Origin: Trema orientale
Lineage: Eukaryota; Streptophyta; Magnoliopsida; Rosales; Cannabaceae
DNA: 64,000 bases
Assembly (NCBI GenBank): GCA_002914845.1
Contig: JXTC01000223.1
Span: forward strand, 95,955 to 159,954
Direction of reading: 5' to 3'
The position numbers and the translations under genes were made by a program. Below, piece by piece: positions 1 through 10,481 of this stretch (position 1 is the stretch's first letter; every line of letters begins with the position of its first letter). The notes under the pieces are model-generated. The model was given only the letters and a program-made list of their open reading frames with translations. It was not told where the DNA came from and did not search any database.

Positions 1-114
1 ATTTTGTAAGGGAAGATAGAGTTCATTAAACGAACAGAAGATAATCAAATAAAGTTTATAAAATAAAAAATAGATGTTTTATGGTCAATACATGGGATGT
101 TTTCTCTCTTGTAG

Positions 115-270
115 GGATTGGGAGGCGCAGCAGCTGCTGTACGAGAACCACGGGCTGAGAGAGAGCGCTTATGCTATCTGGGTTGTAATCCCCATCACAC
201 AGAGCTCACGAGCGACGAGGAGGAGCTGGCGGCATCGATCAAGAAAGACTGGGAGAAATGGGAGATCTGA
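115..270 (+). CDS. Possible terminal exon of an unidentified gene (partial)
   Basis: A pyrimidine tract ending in TTGTAG at 109-114 looks like a splice acceptor. The frame starting at 115 stays open to TGA at 268-270 and gives about 51 residues with an Ala-rich start and an acidic, Trp-containing end (SDEEELAASIKKDWEKWEI). The composition is protein-like, but I recognise no family. A competing frame running from 74 to 274 gives a strongly basic, less protein-like peptide. If the exon is real, the rest of the gene lies left of the window. It could equally be a pseudogene or a chance frame. A similarity search with this peptide would decide. Confidence 0.25.
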   Translation, partial: GLGGAAAAVREPRAERERLCYLGCNPHHTELTSDEEELAASIKKDWEKWEI

Positions 271-463
271 TTAAGTAGATCTCTAAACCTAACATAAAAC
301 TTTATCATTTTTGGATAATAATCAGTTACAAAGCCCAATGCAAGAAAATCAAAATTCTAGTAAAAAAAAGCTTTCAATCGGTCCAAAATACCTTACAATC
401 CCGGAAAGAATGGTGAAATGGGGAGCTTGAGCAGCTGAAGAAGGGGGAGGCGGCGTTGTTCGA

Positions 464-483
464 AGAGAGAGAGAGAGAGAGAG
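464..483. repeat. (GA)n microsatellite
   Basis: About ten GA repeats lie in otherwise unassigned sequence between the possible exon and the hairpin cluster. I see no gene between 271 and 560. Confidence 0.8.
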
Positions 484-564
484 TGAGAAAGAGGGGTCTG
501 ATATCAGATCCCTAATAAAAATAACATAAGACATCGAGTTATAAGACCTCGTTCTGGAGTTTCA

Positions 565-815
565 ACGTCGCGCCCTGTGCGACGACATACAGATATCACG
601 TCACATCGCTTTGCACGTGACGTGATATGGGCCAGCTTCCGTTGCTTTTTACGCGGCGTGGAAGCACCCTTTTCTGGGCCCAAACTCGTCGCTTGTCAAG
701 CGACGTAGTAGACAGTTGGGCTTTTCTCGTCTCGTCACAGGTGACGTTAAAAGCCAGATCTTTTCTGCGTCGCGCTGAAATCAAAAGCGACATGGATAAA
801 GTGACGTCTTTGAGT
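565..815. repeat. Cluster of CGTCAC/GTGACG and CGTCGC/GCGACG inverted repeats
   Basis: A perfect 12-bp inverted repeat, ATATCACGTCAC (593-604) and GTGACGTGATAT (617-628), is followed by a CGTCGCTTG...CAAGCGACG hairpin near 690-708 and a CGTCAC-AG-GTGACG hairpin near 734-746. More single CGTCGC/GCGACG motifs flank them. Dense short inverted motifs of this kind are typical of the subterminal regions of CACTA-type DNA transposons, but no clean terminus is visible. The following 890-1080 stretch is AT-rich with recurrent TTAGTTTC motifs and no gene. Confidence 0.5.
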
Positions 816-1119
816 AGTGCTTTTTCCCTAATTTCTAATGATGTTTTCTGTTTTTTTGATAATCATACTAATTCATTTGGGATCTAATTATTAGTTACAA
901 GAAACTAAATTAGTTTCAGTAACTAAATTGATTTCTTGATTTTTGGTAATCAAATTAGTTTCTAGTTTCTTATAAACAAATTAGTTTTATATAATATTTT
1001 TCTAGTTTCTCTATTTAGAAACCAATTTGATTTATAGTTTCTAGAACATAATGCAATTAGTTTCTTGTAAACAAAATATTTTATAAAAATATCACTGAAT
1101 GTCGTAAGGAAAAATAATT

Positions 1120-1590
1120 ATTTTAATACAAGAAAGAAGACTTTCACCGATACATTGAAGCGTCGGCAAAAGTATTCAAAATGCGTCGGCGAAAGTTAAA
1201 AAATTTTTGCTGATGCGATTTTCCGTCGGCGAAAGACTGTAGCTAAAAGTCTGGTTACTGACAAAAAATGACATGCGTCGGTAAAAAGTCCTTTTGCTAA
1301 CGTGTTGGTTGCATCGGCAAAAAGATGACCAAATTTTGAGTCGTTGTCAACCATTTGCCGATGCAAAACAAGCATCAGCAAAAACTTTCAGAATTTTCAA
1401 ACGAATTCTTTCGCCGATGCAGTTCTACATTGGTGATAGTATTTATTTTAAAATTTGGAACGCTTTTGCCGACACATAAATGTGTTAGTGAATGTTCCCT
1501 TAGGAGTGAATGTTCCCTTAGGAGTGAATGTTCCCTTACGATAGACTTTTCCCGATGCATAAGGCCAAGTGCGTCTGGAAAAAGCTTAGA
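1120..1590. mobile_element. Remnant of a CACTA (En/Spm)-type transposon subterminal region
   Basis: At least nine copies of a motif close to GCGTCGGCAAAAG (or its complement CTTTTGCCGACGC) occur in both orientations between 1155 and 1580. The left end near 1126 reads ATACAAGAAAGAAGACTTTC, resembling a decayed CACTACAAGAAA terminus. Subterminal arrays of this sort are a hallmark of plant CACTA elements. No transposase frame and no matching right end are present, so this is a remnant or non-autonomous copy. Confidence 0.45.
1488..1538. repeat. 18-bp tandem repeat, about 3 copies
   Basis: GTGAATGTTCCCTTA recurs at 1488, 1506 and 1524 with exact 18-bp spacing, inside the CACTA-like remnant. Being a multiple of three, it keeps frames open and produces spurious repeat peptides on both strands. 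Confidence 0.85.
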
Positions 1591-2340
1591 AAATTTAAAA
1601 AACAAATTTTATTATTTATTATTAAAAAAATTTGTATTATTATTTTTTTGTTAAACATTGAATAATTAATTAAAAATAAATAATAAAGAAACGAAAAATA
1701 AAATAATAATTAATAAAAAATTAATTGCATTAAAAAAACACAATTTGTTAATAAAGTTACATGATTTACAAAATAGAAATATAATAAATAAAGCTTTTAG
1801 TTAAAACTATAGTTATCTATTTTTGTGTGACAAGTCTTAAAACATCTGTATTAAATGCAATATTATAAGGAAAATTTATTTTCTTTTATAGAAAAGAAAA
1901 ATTAATTACTTCAACCAATGATAGTGATTTGTATTTAAAGAACATCTCAGATTTAGTTATTATTTGAGTTTAAATCTTATGCTTCATCTGTAACAATTTC
2001 CTCTCTTTCCTTTGCAACATCATGACTAACACAAAAAAGTTATTCTTGTTGACTAATACGAAAAAACTATTGAACATAACTTAAAACAGTAAGCACAAGT
2101 CACTCAATTTGTATACGGAAGGTACAAATTTACAGAGATTGGAAATATGGAAGTATAATTTGCATAAGCTAAAAATAAAGTTAAAATTACAGAAATGTCA
2201 CATTTCAGAGTATTTTTTTTGTAATTATCCCTATATATGTGTGATGCCATAATAAGAATGTTGCTAGACTTCCCTGGTAATAAAGGATGGGATTAAAGAT
2301 AATCTGGACAAGTCATAAACAATTGGCTCATGAGAAAATC
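1591..2340. other. AT-rich stretch with no recognisable feature
   Basis: This is low-complexity A/T-rich sequence with short homopolymers. I find no plausible frame, RNA gene or repeat end in it. Confidence 0.6.
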
Positions 2341-2525
2341 TTGTTTGGTACAAACGACTTGAAGATGGAGAGCTCTAGAGGTATGGCTTAGACATAGAGA
2401 GCTCAAAAGGTACAGCTCCGAGAGAGCCTGACATGTACGGCTCAGAGAAGAAGACCTCGACAAGTACGGCTCCGAGAAGGAAAGATCAAGAGATGAAGAT
2501 GGAGAGGTACGACTCAGAGCCAAAA
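2340..2525. repeat. Degenerate tandem array with a GTACGGCTC core
   Basis: Imperfect units of about 30-35 bp share cores such as GGTATGGCTTAG, GGTACAGCTCCGAGAG, GTACGGCTCAGAGAAG and GTACGACTCAGAG. The apparent minus-strand frame here (2293-2523) is a Ser/Leu-rich artefact of this array. Confidence 0.45.
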
Positions 2526-2644
2526 GACTGAATGTAGAAGTGTGTAAGACCAGAAAGTGGTGGAGTTTGGGCCTGATGAGGGCTCAAGCCCACCTCTCTC
2601 CCTCACTTTTATACTATTCTTAAAAGTAGCTTAATTGTTTTTTG

Positions 2645-2815
2645 GGCGCGTCTACAGTAGGGGCGACCCTACGTAGGGTCCTGTCTATTCACCGTTGGAT
2701 GGGAATATATATATAAATAGATTCTCCACAGATTCCCGTTATTCCCTACAGATTCCCATCCAATGATAATTAAGGCATGACCCTACGTAGGGACGCCCCT
2801 ACTGTAGCCATCCCC
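2645..2815. mobile_element. Foldback MITE, copy 1 (171 bp, Mutator-type target duplication)
   Basis: The termini form long inverted repeats: CTACAGTAGGGGCG followed by CCCTACGTAGGG near the left end is mirrored at the right end. The similarity continues inward through TTGGATGGGAAT, so most of the element can fold back. A perfect 10-bp duplication, TTGTTTTTTG, flanks it (2635-2644 and 2816-2825). It has no coding capacity. Duplication length and long terminal repeats suggest mobilisation by a Mutator-like transposase. Confidence 0.85.
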
Positions 2816-2847
2816 TTGTTTTTTGGTATATATGTATATATTTATTA

Positions 2848-3018
2848 GGCGCGTCTACAGTAGGGGCGCCCTTACATAGGGCCCTGTCTATTCACCGTTG
2901 GATGAGAATCTGTATATAAATAGATTCTCCACAGATTCCCGTTATTCCCTACAGATTCCCATCCAACGATAATTAAGGCATGACCCTACGTAGGGACGCC
3001 CCTACCGTAGCCATCCCC
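2848..3018. mobile_element. Foldback MITE, copy 2 (171 bp)
   Basis: It has the same length and orientation as the copy 32 bp to the left, with a few substitutions. It is flanked by an 8-bp duplication, ATTTATTA (2840-2847 and 3019-3026). Each copy has its own different target duplication, so the pair reflects two insertions rather than a segmental duplication. Confidence 0.85.
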
Positions 3019-3469
3019 ATTTATTATTATTTTTACCTTAATTTATATGGAAAGTCCACACTTAAAAATAAACAAATTTAAATAGCCGATAAAATAGACA
3101 AAATATAACCTTTAGACGGAAAAATCCGGGCTCCGTCATGTGTGAGAAGGAGATAGGCAGATATCAAAAAATATTAAAAAACAAAATACTAGACATTAGA
3201 AAATGACAACATTTATGCGTGGCATAAATGTCTAGAGTAACAACCACGTGTATGCCAATTGGCATTCACATTATCCTCAACGAAATTAAAAATAATTGTT
3301 TTAGAGCAGTTTTATTCAGCCTAACTGAAATTTTAGCACGAGCTACGTTATCCCTCTTCTCCCAAACCATATGTGAGCCTTTGTCATGTAAGTTAATTTT
3401 ATAATAAAAGTAACTAAAAAAATCTCCTCTTTATTATTTTTTTTCTTTCTCCTTTACTTTCTTTTGTAT
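3019..3469. other. Non-coding stretch with a possible old terminal inverted repeat
   Basis: No gene is seen. The segment around 3320-3350 (TGAAATTTTAGCACGAGCT) is imperfectly inverted on the other side of Copia-1 near 20468-20490. An old DNA element may therefore have hosted the Copia-1 insertion. Confidence 0.35.
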
Positions 3470-3591
3470 AGCCGGTTTTATCTGTATCACTGCATGACTA
3501 ATCTTTACAGTAAAAGGCTTCTTCATTCCAAGCCGGTTTTATCTGTATCACTACATGACTAATCTTTACAATAAAAGGCTTCTTCATTCCA
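3470..3591. repeat. 61-bp tandem duplication
   Basis: Two nearly identical 61-bp units, each starting AGCCGGTTTTATCTG, lie at 3470-3530 and 3531-3591 with only a couple of differences. It looks like a recent local duplication in non-coding DNA. Confidence 0.85.
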
Positions 3592-3885
3592 AAAATCATT
3601 CTCTAGAGGAAGTGAAAATACAGATCTTAACATTTGTAATAACAAGTTGTGATTCAAGAACATAAAATGAGAAAAAAGGGAAAAAAAAACCTTAGGACAC
3701 GTAAAATACATTTGATCTTATACTATTGAAGCACTTAGATCTGCTTAGTCCTGGACTTATTTGCGGACTTAAGTTATCTATCTAATTGGAAAAAGATTTC
3801 AATAATGTCAAGTGGGAGTTATCTAAATATTCCATCAAATAAAAAGAAATAAGAAATAAATCTTAAGGCTTTCACTTATGTAAAC

Positions 3886-4257
3886 TATTGGGATGAATAT
3901 GGGATTGCAAATAATTAATACAAACCGATCATTCATGCAAAACTGATAGGTAAGGATTCATTGAGTATACCTAAGTCCATGATAGATATTTATAATCTGG
4001 ACGATGAACTGAAGGGGTAAGCGTTAGAAATTAATTATGATTGCCTGAGGGTTTGGCCTTCCACACAACCTAATTCCTAAAACAATCAAATGGAACTCTC
4101 TGTAACTAATGGCAGGCCATAGAGAGAATGAGTGAACGTGAAAAGGTGGTGGGGACCATAACCCTAATATTCTCTTTAAATAGTCCCCTGTTGGGTATCC
4201 ATCATACCCAACTAGATGACTAACATAGTATCCACACTGGTATCCATACCCAGTTAA
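3886..4257 (-). repeat. Copia-1 3' LTR, distal part (interrupted)
   Basis: The left end begins TATTGGGATGAATATGG; the intact LTR has TGTTGGGATG, so the terminal TG has decayed to TA. It is collinear with 19787 onward of the 5' LTR and stops at 4257, where the family A LTR begins. Confidence 0.92.
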
Positions 4258-6062
4258 TGTTAGAATGTTTGCCCTAAAAAGTAGATTTTTAATTTTACCC
4301 TTTAAGTGTAAATAACTTTCACTTACATGCAATTATGATATTTGCTAGATTAAACTATCTTTGTTGAATAATTTATTTATCTGAAAAAGATTCCATGACT
4401 TTATTTGTATATAAAGAAACAAACATGACTAAGTGTTAATTATAGGGAGACTTGTTTCTTTATCTAAGTCTAAATGAACTAGTTCACAATCCATAAATAA
4501 AGATGGAATACTTTATTTACTAAAGATTGTAGTGTTTGTCTATCTCAATGGGAATAATATGTCTCAAATCATTGAAGTGTCTGACTACTAGTAGAGACAC
4601 TAGTACAACGTAAATAAGTTATGTGTAATGAACTTGACTAGGTAATATAGAGAATTGGAGTGCTGTAACTCAATTCATATATTACCACAAACTAGCTCTT
4701 AGCATGTAGATCTTAATCCTTGATGTTTGACTGGACTTGCTTTCATGGATTATAGCCTTTTTGATTTGTTAAGAGATTAACCTCTATGAAATAAGAGGTG
4801 AACTCTGACATATTAGAGGTTATGATTTATGAATTGATGGGAACACCAAATAATTAAGGACACTATACATTAATACTACTTTAAGGTCTTTCAAGATTTA
4901 TGAAATAATTAAATCTAAGATCTTAGTATTCACTTAGTGAATTAGTTGATAATTTTGTCTAAATGACCATTGAGGACAAAATTATTGACAACATCATTTC
5001 TTGATAGAAAGATGGTAACTTAAAGGTGAATATGTGTTAGAGGGGCATTACGGTAATTTTACTAATCTAACTACGGCATTGTATAGGGATTCTATATGTG
5101 GTATAGAATATGCTAGATGGATCGGTTAATCAAGGCTGGCTGATTAAATCTCTATAAAAGGCATGACATTTAATCTAAGAATGCAGTATTGGGCCTTTAG
5201 TGGAGTGTCCCCTTTACTAATAGTATTTATATAAATACCATAGTAAGAGTTATTATGTATTTATCATACTATTGGAGTTTAGATTATTTGAATCCATTAG
5301 GTCCCTTGTCTAACTCAACAAAGCTCATTAATTGGTTGGTGATATTTGTAAAATTAGTTTCATAAAACTGTGCAAAATTATGATTCTACGCAGAAGTTAG
5401 TATTTTTACAAATAAGTTTCATGAGTTGGATATATTTATAAAAATACACCCAAAGCCCAAATTGGAGAACAAACCCAATCCTAGTTAGATTGGGATTAGC
5501 AGTTTTGGGCCCCATATATATAAGATATATGAGAGAAAAAACTGTACAGTAACACATACAGTGTCACATGCATAAGGCACAGGGAGATAGAGAGAATTCG
5601 GCCACTTTAGGCTAAGAGAGAAAGAGAAAAGTTTCCTGTAATCTTACAGTCTCATCTCACGTCTCGGTATTCCAAAAAATCAAGAAGATGTTCTTGATCG
5701 TTCTCCAATGTAGGATTCAACTTGGTGCCCACTCACCTCTTCAACGAAGAGCAAGGGCATAAACAAGAAGATCTAAGGTTGGAGATTTGATCACCATCAA
5801 GAAGGAGATAAAGGAGGAGCATGCTACAAGAGGTAAACCCTAATCTCATCTCTAGGGTTTATATATCTAGATTTGATTTATAATATACATGATCCTGTAT
5901 GTGATATATGTATGTTCTATGGTTATGAAAACTTTCTTCATGTAAAAATTTTAAAACCTAAATCCCCTAATTTTTCCGCTACGTTCATGATATGATAATG
6001 TGTTTTTCCATATTTACGTGTATGTATTATTTTTTTCTATGTGTTAGGTCCAAAAATCATCA
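4258..6062 (+). repeat. Family A copy A 5' LTR
   Basis: It starts TGTTAGAATG and ends AATCATCA, immediately before the primer-binding site. It aligns end to end with 12153-13957 with scattered substitutions and equal total length. It contains GAGAGA-rich and GGCCACTTTAGGCTAAGAG segments near its 3' part, where the transcription start and R region would lie. I see no gene in it. The two LTRs differ at many sites, so the insertion is not recent. Confidence 0.92.
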
Positions 6063-6064
6063 AT

Positions 6065-6076
6065 TGGTATCAGAGC
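6065..6076 (+). other. Primer-binding site (initiator Met-tRNA type)
   Basis: TGGTATCAGAGC is the usual plant Copia primer-binding sequence complementary to the 3' end of initiator Met-tRNA. It lies two bases inside the LTR end. Confidence 0.9.
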
Positions 6077-6389
6077 ATGGTTTATATGTATAACATAATA
6101 TTGATCTAGTTGTATGATCTAAGTTATGTGATTGAGTTTGAGTAATTTTTGTTTATGACAGTTAAATGATTCATGGTGATGAATGATATTTAGTTACGTA
6201 TATTATCGTCTTTTGCATAGTGAGAAAATATGTGGATTGTGATTCTAGCAAAATTAGGTTTGGATGTTCTTGAATTTTATAATTGATAGATTCATAAACA
6301 TATTTTCAATGAGTATGAAAATCTGAATTTTTTCCAGAATTTTTGATGTTATTTTAATTTTTTCAGATTTAAAAAAAAAAAAAAAATTT

Positions 6390-6836
6390 CCGGCCAGCCC
6401 TAGCCCTGCATGCACAGATGGCTTGCGCGAGAGCTGGGTGCTGGCACGGCCAGCATGGCCACATGCGCATGCAGCCTACATGTAGGCTGCCTCAGACGGC
6501 TTGTGTGCATGGCTGATGCGCGCAGCGCGCGGCCCATGCTGCACTTGCACGCGGGCCATGCACGAACAACGCACCATGCGCATACAGTGTGCGCGACTGG
6601 TGCGCGCCTATGGCACGGCCTTTGCTGTGCCAGTGCGCGGCATGCTACGCCTGCAGGTGGCCAGCGCGCGACACTTGCTACCATGCGTGTGGCTTGCTGC
6701 GCCAACATGTGGCCAGCGTGCCTAGCGCACATAGCCAGGTAGACCTGTCCCGTTACCATTGTTGCTCCACTTCTCGCCGTCTTTCTCGGGCGGTGACGGC
6801 CCGTAGGCCAGCGGTGGTGGTGTTTCTGCCACCACC
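6390..6836 (+). other. GC-rich block of family A (copy A)
   Basis: An abrupt switch from a 14-A run to GC-rich sequence (about two thirds G+C by eye) occurs at 6390, and the composition returns to AT-rich after 6836. It is full of GCATGC, GCGCGC and CATGC-type palindromes, including the 20-bp perfect palindrome GCAGCCTACATGTAGGCTGC at about 6472-6491. Because stop codons are AT-rich, several frames stay open by composition alone, so none is called as a gene. The same block occurs at the same position, about 330 bp after the primer-binding site, in the other two family A copies. Confidence 0.8.
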
Positions 6837-8560
6837 AATAATTTCCAATTAATTGATTAGTTAATTAATTAGATAATTGTTTGATTTGAATTCAAATTTT
6901 AGAAACAAGAAACTATTCAAATGAGATTAGGATAGTTATCTATTTTTGAATTATCCTTCTTTAAATTTGATTTACTTTAGGATAATGTTAGATTTGAATT
7001 AATTAAATAAATAGGATATTATCTGATAGTCAATTTAAATTTGAATAGAATTTCTACTATTTTTGAAATAGATAAGATTGCCTATATTATCTTTAAATTT
7101 TGATTTTAAATGGATAATGCAAGTTTAAATTTATTAGATAATTATGATATTATCTAGAAATTAATTTGAATTCAAATAGGATATCTATTAATTTTTGAAA
7201 TTAGATAAGATTTCCTATATTATCTATAGTTTTTAAATTTTGAATTTAAATAGATAATGATTATTTAAATTAATTAGATATTTAATGAGATTAGATATGA
7301 TTAGATATTATCTTGATAAATCTAATAGTTAATTTGATTTTGAATAGGAAATTTACTAATTTTTTGAAATTAGATAAGATTTCCTATCTCTTTCTATTTA
7401 AATTTTGTATTTAAATAGATAACAACTATTCAAATTAATTTGATATTTAATGTGATTAAATATGATTAGATAATTATCCATAAATCATTATAGTTTAAAT
7501 TTGAATAATTTAAATTTAGTAATTATCTTTAATTTAAATTATTTAAATTAAGGATATAGTTTTTGAATTTAAATTCGAAACTAAATCTAATCAAATTAGA
7601 TAAAAAAATTACTATCCATAGATTATTCAAATTCGTAATTAATGAGATTAATTAGGAAGAAAAGATTTGAATTTTAATTAGATAAATATTCAATAGTTAA
7701 TAGTAATAATTATTTATCTAGTAACTATTCTAATCATAGTAATTAGAATATTATTAGAGATAACTAATTAGATTAGTAACTCTACTAATTAATTAGATTA
7801 ATTAGGTAATTACTTAATATGATTAATTAATTAGAAAGTTATACTTTTTTATAATTAAATAAATTTAATTAATTATAGAAATTTAATAATGATTAGATTT
7901 CTATTATAATTAAATTCAGATATGATCTTTATTTAATTATTAGAATTATTTGATCATAATTAGATATACAAACTAGATAAATTAGAAATATTATATGAGT
8001 TATAAGTTTCTAATTAATTAGAATTAATTAAAAGAATTTTAATTATTTCCTAATTTAGTATATTATAATTAATCTTTTCTAAATAGAGTTATAGAAATAA
8101 GATTTCTATAATTAAAAATAATTATCTTTTATTATCCTTTACATCTTAATGAGTTTAAGATAGTATCTTAATGAGATCAAGATAAGATTAGATAAATTAA
8201 TTAATTCTTTAATTAATTAATAATTAGATAATAAATGTGATTTATTTTCTATTTATTTAAATTATTCTAATAAGTCAATAATTGAAAAATATTTGATATT
8301 TTTAAATTTAGATAAGAATAAATTATGAACTTAATTCTTATACATAGGATAATATTTTTCATTAGAAAACATTAATTATTGAATCTAATTAATTTTGAAT
8401 TATTATTGAATAATTTTTAATGTGATTAATTTTTATTATTTAGTAATTACTTAATAATTATTAATATGATTAATAATTAATAATTAATATTAATTAATGA
8501 GATTAATTATATTAATTAAAAGGATAGTAATACTATAAGGATAATTATTTGCTTTCATGA
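6837..8560 (+). other. AT-rich desert of family A (copy A)
   Basis: About 1.7 kb of extremely AT-rich sequence is built of variants of TTAATTAGATAA and ATTTAAATT. No frame or gene signal is visible. A comparable desert sits beside the GC block in copy B (about 30451-31605). Confidence 0.75.
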
Positions 8561-9544
8561 TTTGTAAGGAAATTGGAGCTTGATTTTAATGAGATTAAAA
8601 TGTTTTAATTTTTGATTAAGAAAATTTTTTAATTATGAGATAACTATGATAATATTTTGTGCGGTGGTACATGACATAAAATATTGATAATTATAAGATA
8701 ATTATGGTAATATTTTATGTGTTTTAAGGTATTTTGATAATTATGAAATAATTATGTTTTTTTACAAAATACATTCGATATGACTGTCATATTGAGGGGA
8801 AGGATTTTAAATTTTTATCCAAAATTATTTAAACCATTCTTCAGTTTTGAAATAATTAATCTTGAGAAAATTAATGAATGTATATAAAATTGTTTATATT
8901 CATTACTTGCATTTATAATTATTTGTAAAACTTTTATACAAAATGTTTTTGTAACTGTTTACTTATTTTTATGAATGCACTTGGAATTTAATTTGATTAA
9001 ATTCTGCTACTAAGAATTTTTAAAATTATTGGTTAAATAATTTAGCGGTTAAAGTTTCTTAGTTAGATTTTTCAAAACTAATATTTTATAAAGGACTTGG
9101 TTTAAATACCGTTTTCAATTATTTATCTTTGATTGAAAGATTGTTGATCAAATAATTGAATTTTCTTCAGGAAAAGTTTTGCTTGAATGATTTAGAATCC
9201 ATAAACATTCTTACTTGATCGTTATGTCCTGTATACTTTTATTGTCTATTATTATAACCATGAGATGTATAATATAGTGTTAGCACTTTAGCTTTAGACA
9301 ATAATTGTTCGATCATAGCACCATGTTTAGAATAGTATGTCATAATGTCTTAAATTAGCTCATTCTCTTTAAGTCGCATAATTGGATATACATAATTGAT
9401 TTTGTAGTTACTAAATAAGTTAGATAACTGGGTACAATTAGGATCCCTAAATTTTATAAGATTGAGTAGGAGCGGGTATGAGATATCCATGGTCTCCATC
9501 ATTGGTTCAATAGTTCTAAAGATGTACCTCGCCTTAGAATCTTG

Positions 9545-9850
9545 CTGAGTTCCCGTAGGAAGGTTTTCATCTGGGTATTACTTGCATTGAATCTCTTAGA
9601 ATAAATTTGCTAGTGGACTTTATGTACTGATCTCCCGTAGGAGACTGTATTGTATAAGAAAGCTTGTAAATTGAAATGATGGTTACACACTTAACATAGG
9701 ATACTATTAACCTCCCGTAAGAGCTATGTTAGTAATTCTATGGACCAATAAGCGGGGCAATTAGCAAACTGGAATATGAGATATTTGTCTTTTTGTCTAA
9801 AGTAAATTGTTCATATTTGACTTGTAGATTCACATGATTACCCGTAAGTA
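9545..9850 (+). other. Array of four CC-CGTA-GG core hairpins (family A leader)
   Basis: Four short hairpins share a CC-CGTA-GG core with different flanking stems: TTCCCGTAGGAA (9550-9561), CTCCCGTAGGAG (9632-9643), CTCCCGTAAGAG (9712-9723) and TTACCCGTAAGTAA (near 9838-9851). The last two carry a G-to-A change that opens one base pair. In copy B the corresponding sites read CTCCCGTAGGAG and TTACCCGTAGGTAA, restoring perfect stems. The array lies upstream of the protease/integrase frame. The function is unknown; an RNA signal is an inference. Confidence 0.55.
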
Positions 9851-10481
9851 ACTTGTAATCTATGGTAGGTCAAAATACCTTGACTATTTGTGACAGTCTT
9901 AGGAATTCTTACACAAGCATTTTATCTTGTTAGATTTAATGTCAAGTATTCTAAATTCTTTTATATTCAGATAAACTAGCAAACTTAATTGAGTACGAAG
10001 AGGATCATAATTAGCATACTTATCCATAATTTATCCACATAATCTTCTTGTTTGATTATATGTCATTACATTTATGTTTCTTAATTTACTCTATGTGTAC
10101 TACAATATCTTGTACGAATTGTCTGCTGATTTTAAATCAGTTACTTTGATTTGAAAATTACAAGAGTTGATGATTTTATCAAAATTCATTCATTATCTTA
10201 TACAAGATAATGAATACCCTTGTTGAGGTATTTATTATCTTATGCAAGATAATGAATACCCTTGTTGAGGCGTTTATTATCTTACTGCAAAATTAAATCG
10301 AAACAAAGATGTTTATATTCGATTATTTTTTTCCTCTTTATTTAATTGAGAATTAAACTTACTGAATTTAATTGTGAATTGAATTCATTAAATTCGATTA
10401 TGAATGGAATTTATTTTATGACTTTTATCTAATTGGGAATTTTATCATTTTGCAGTTTTTGAGGAAACACTTTTTCATAAG

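Noticed and set aside
6400-6852. Overlapping open frames on both strands in the GC block of copy A
   Set aside because: Frames are open because of GC-rich composition, overlap each other, are Cys/Ala/Arg-rich without motifs, and are not conserved as frames in the other copies.
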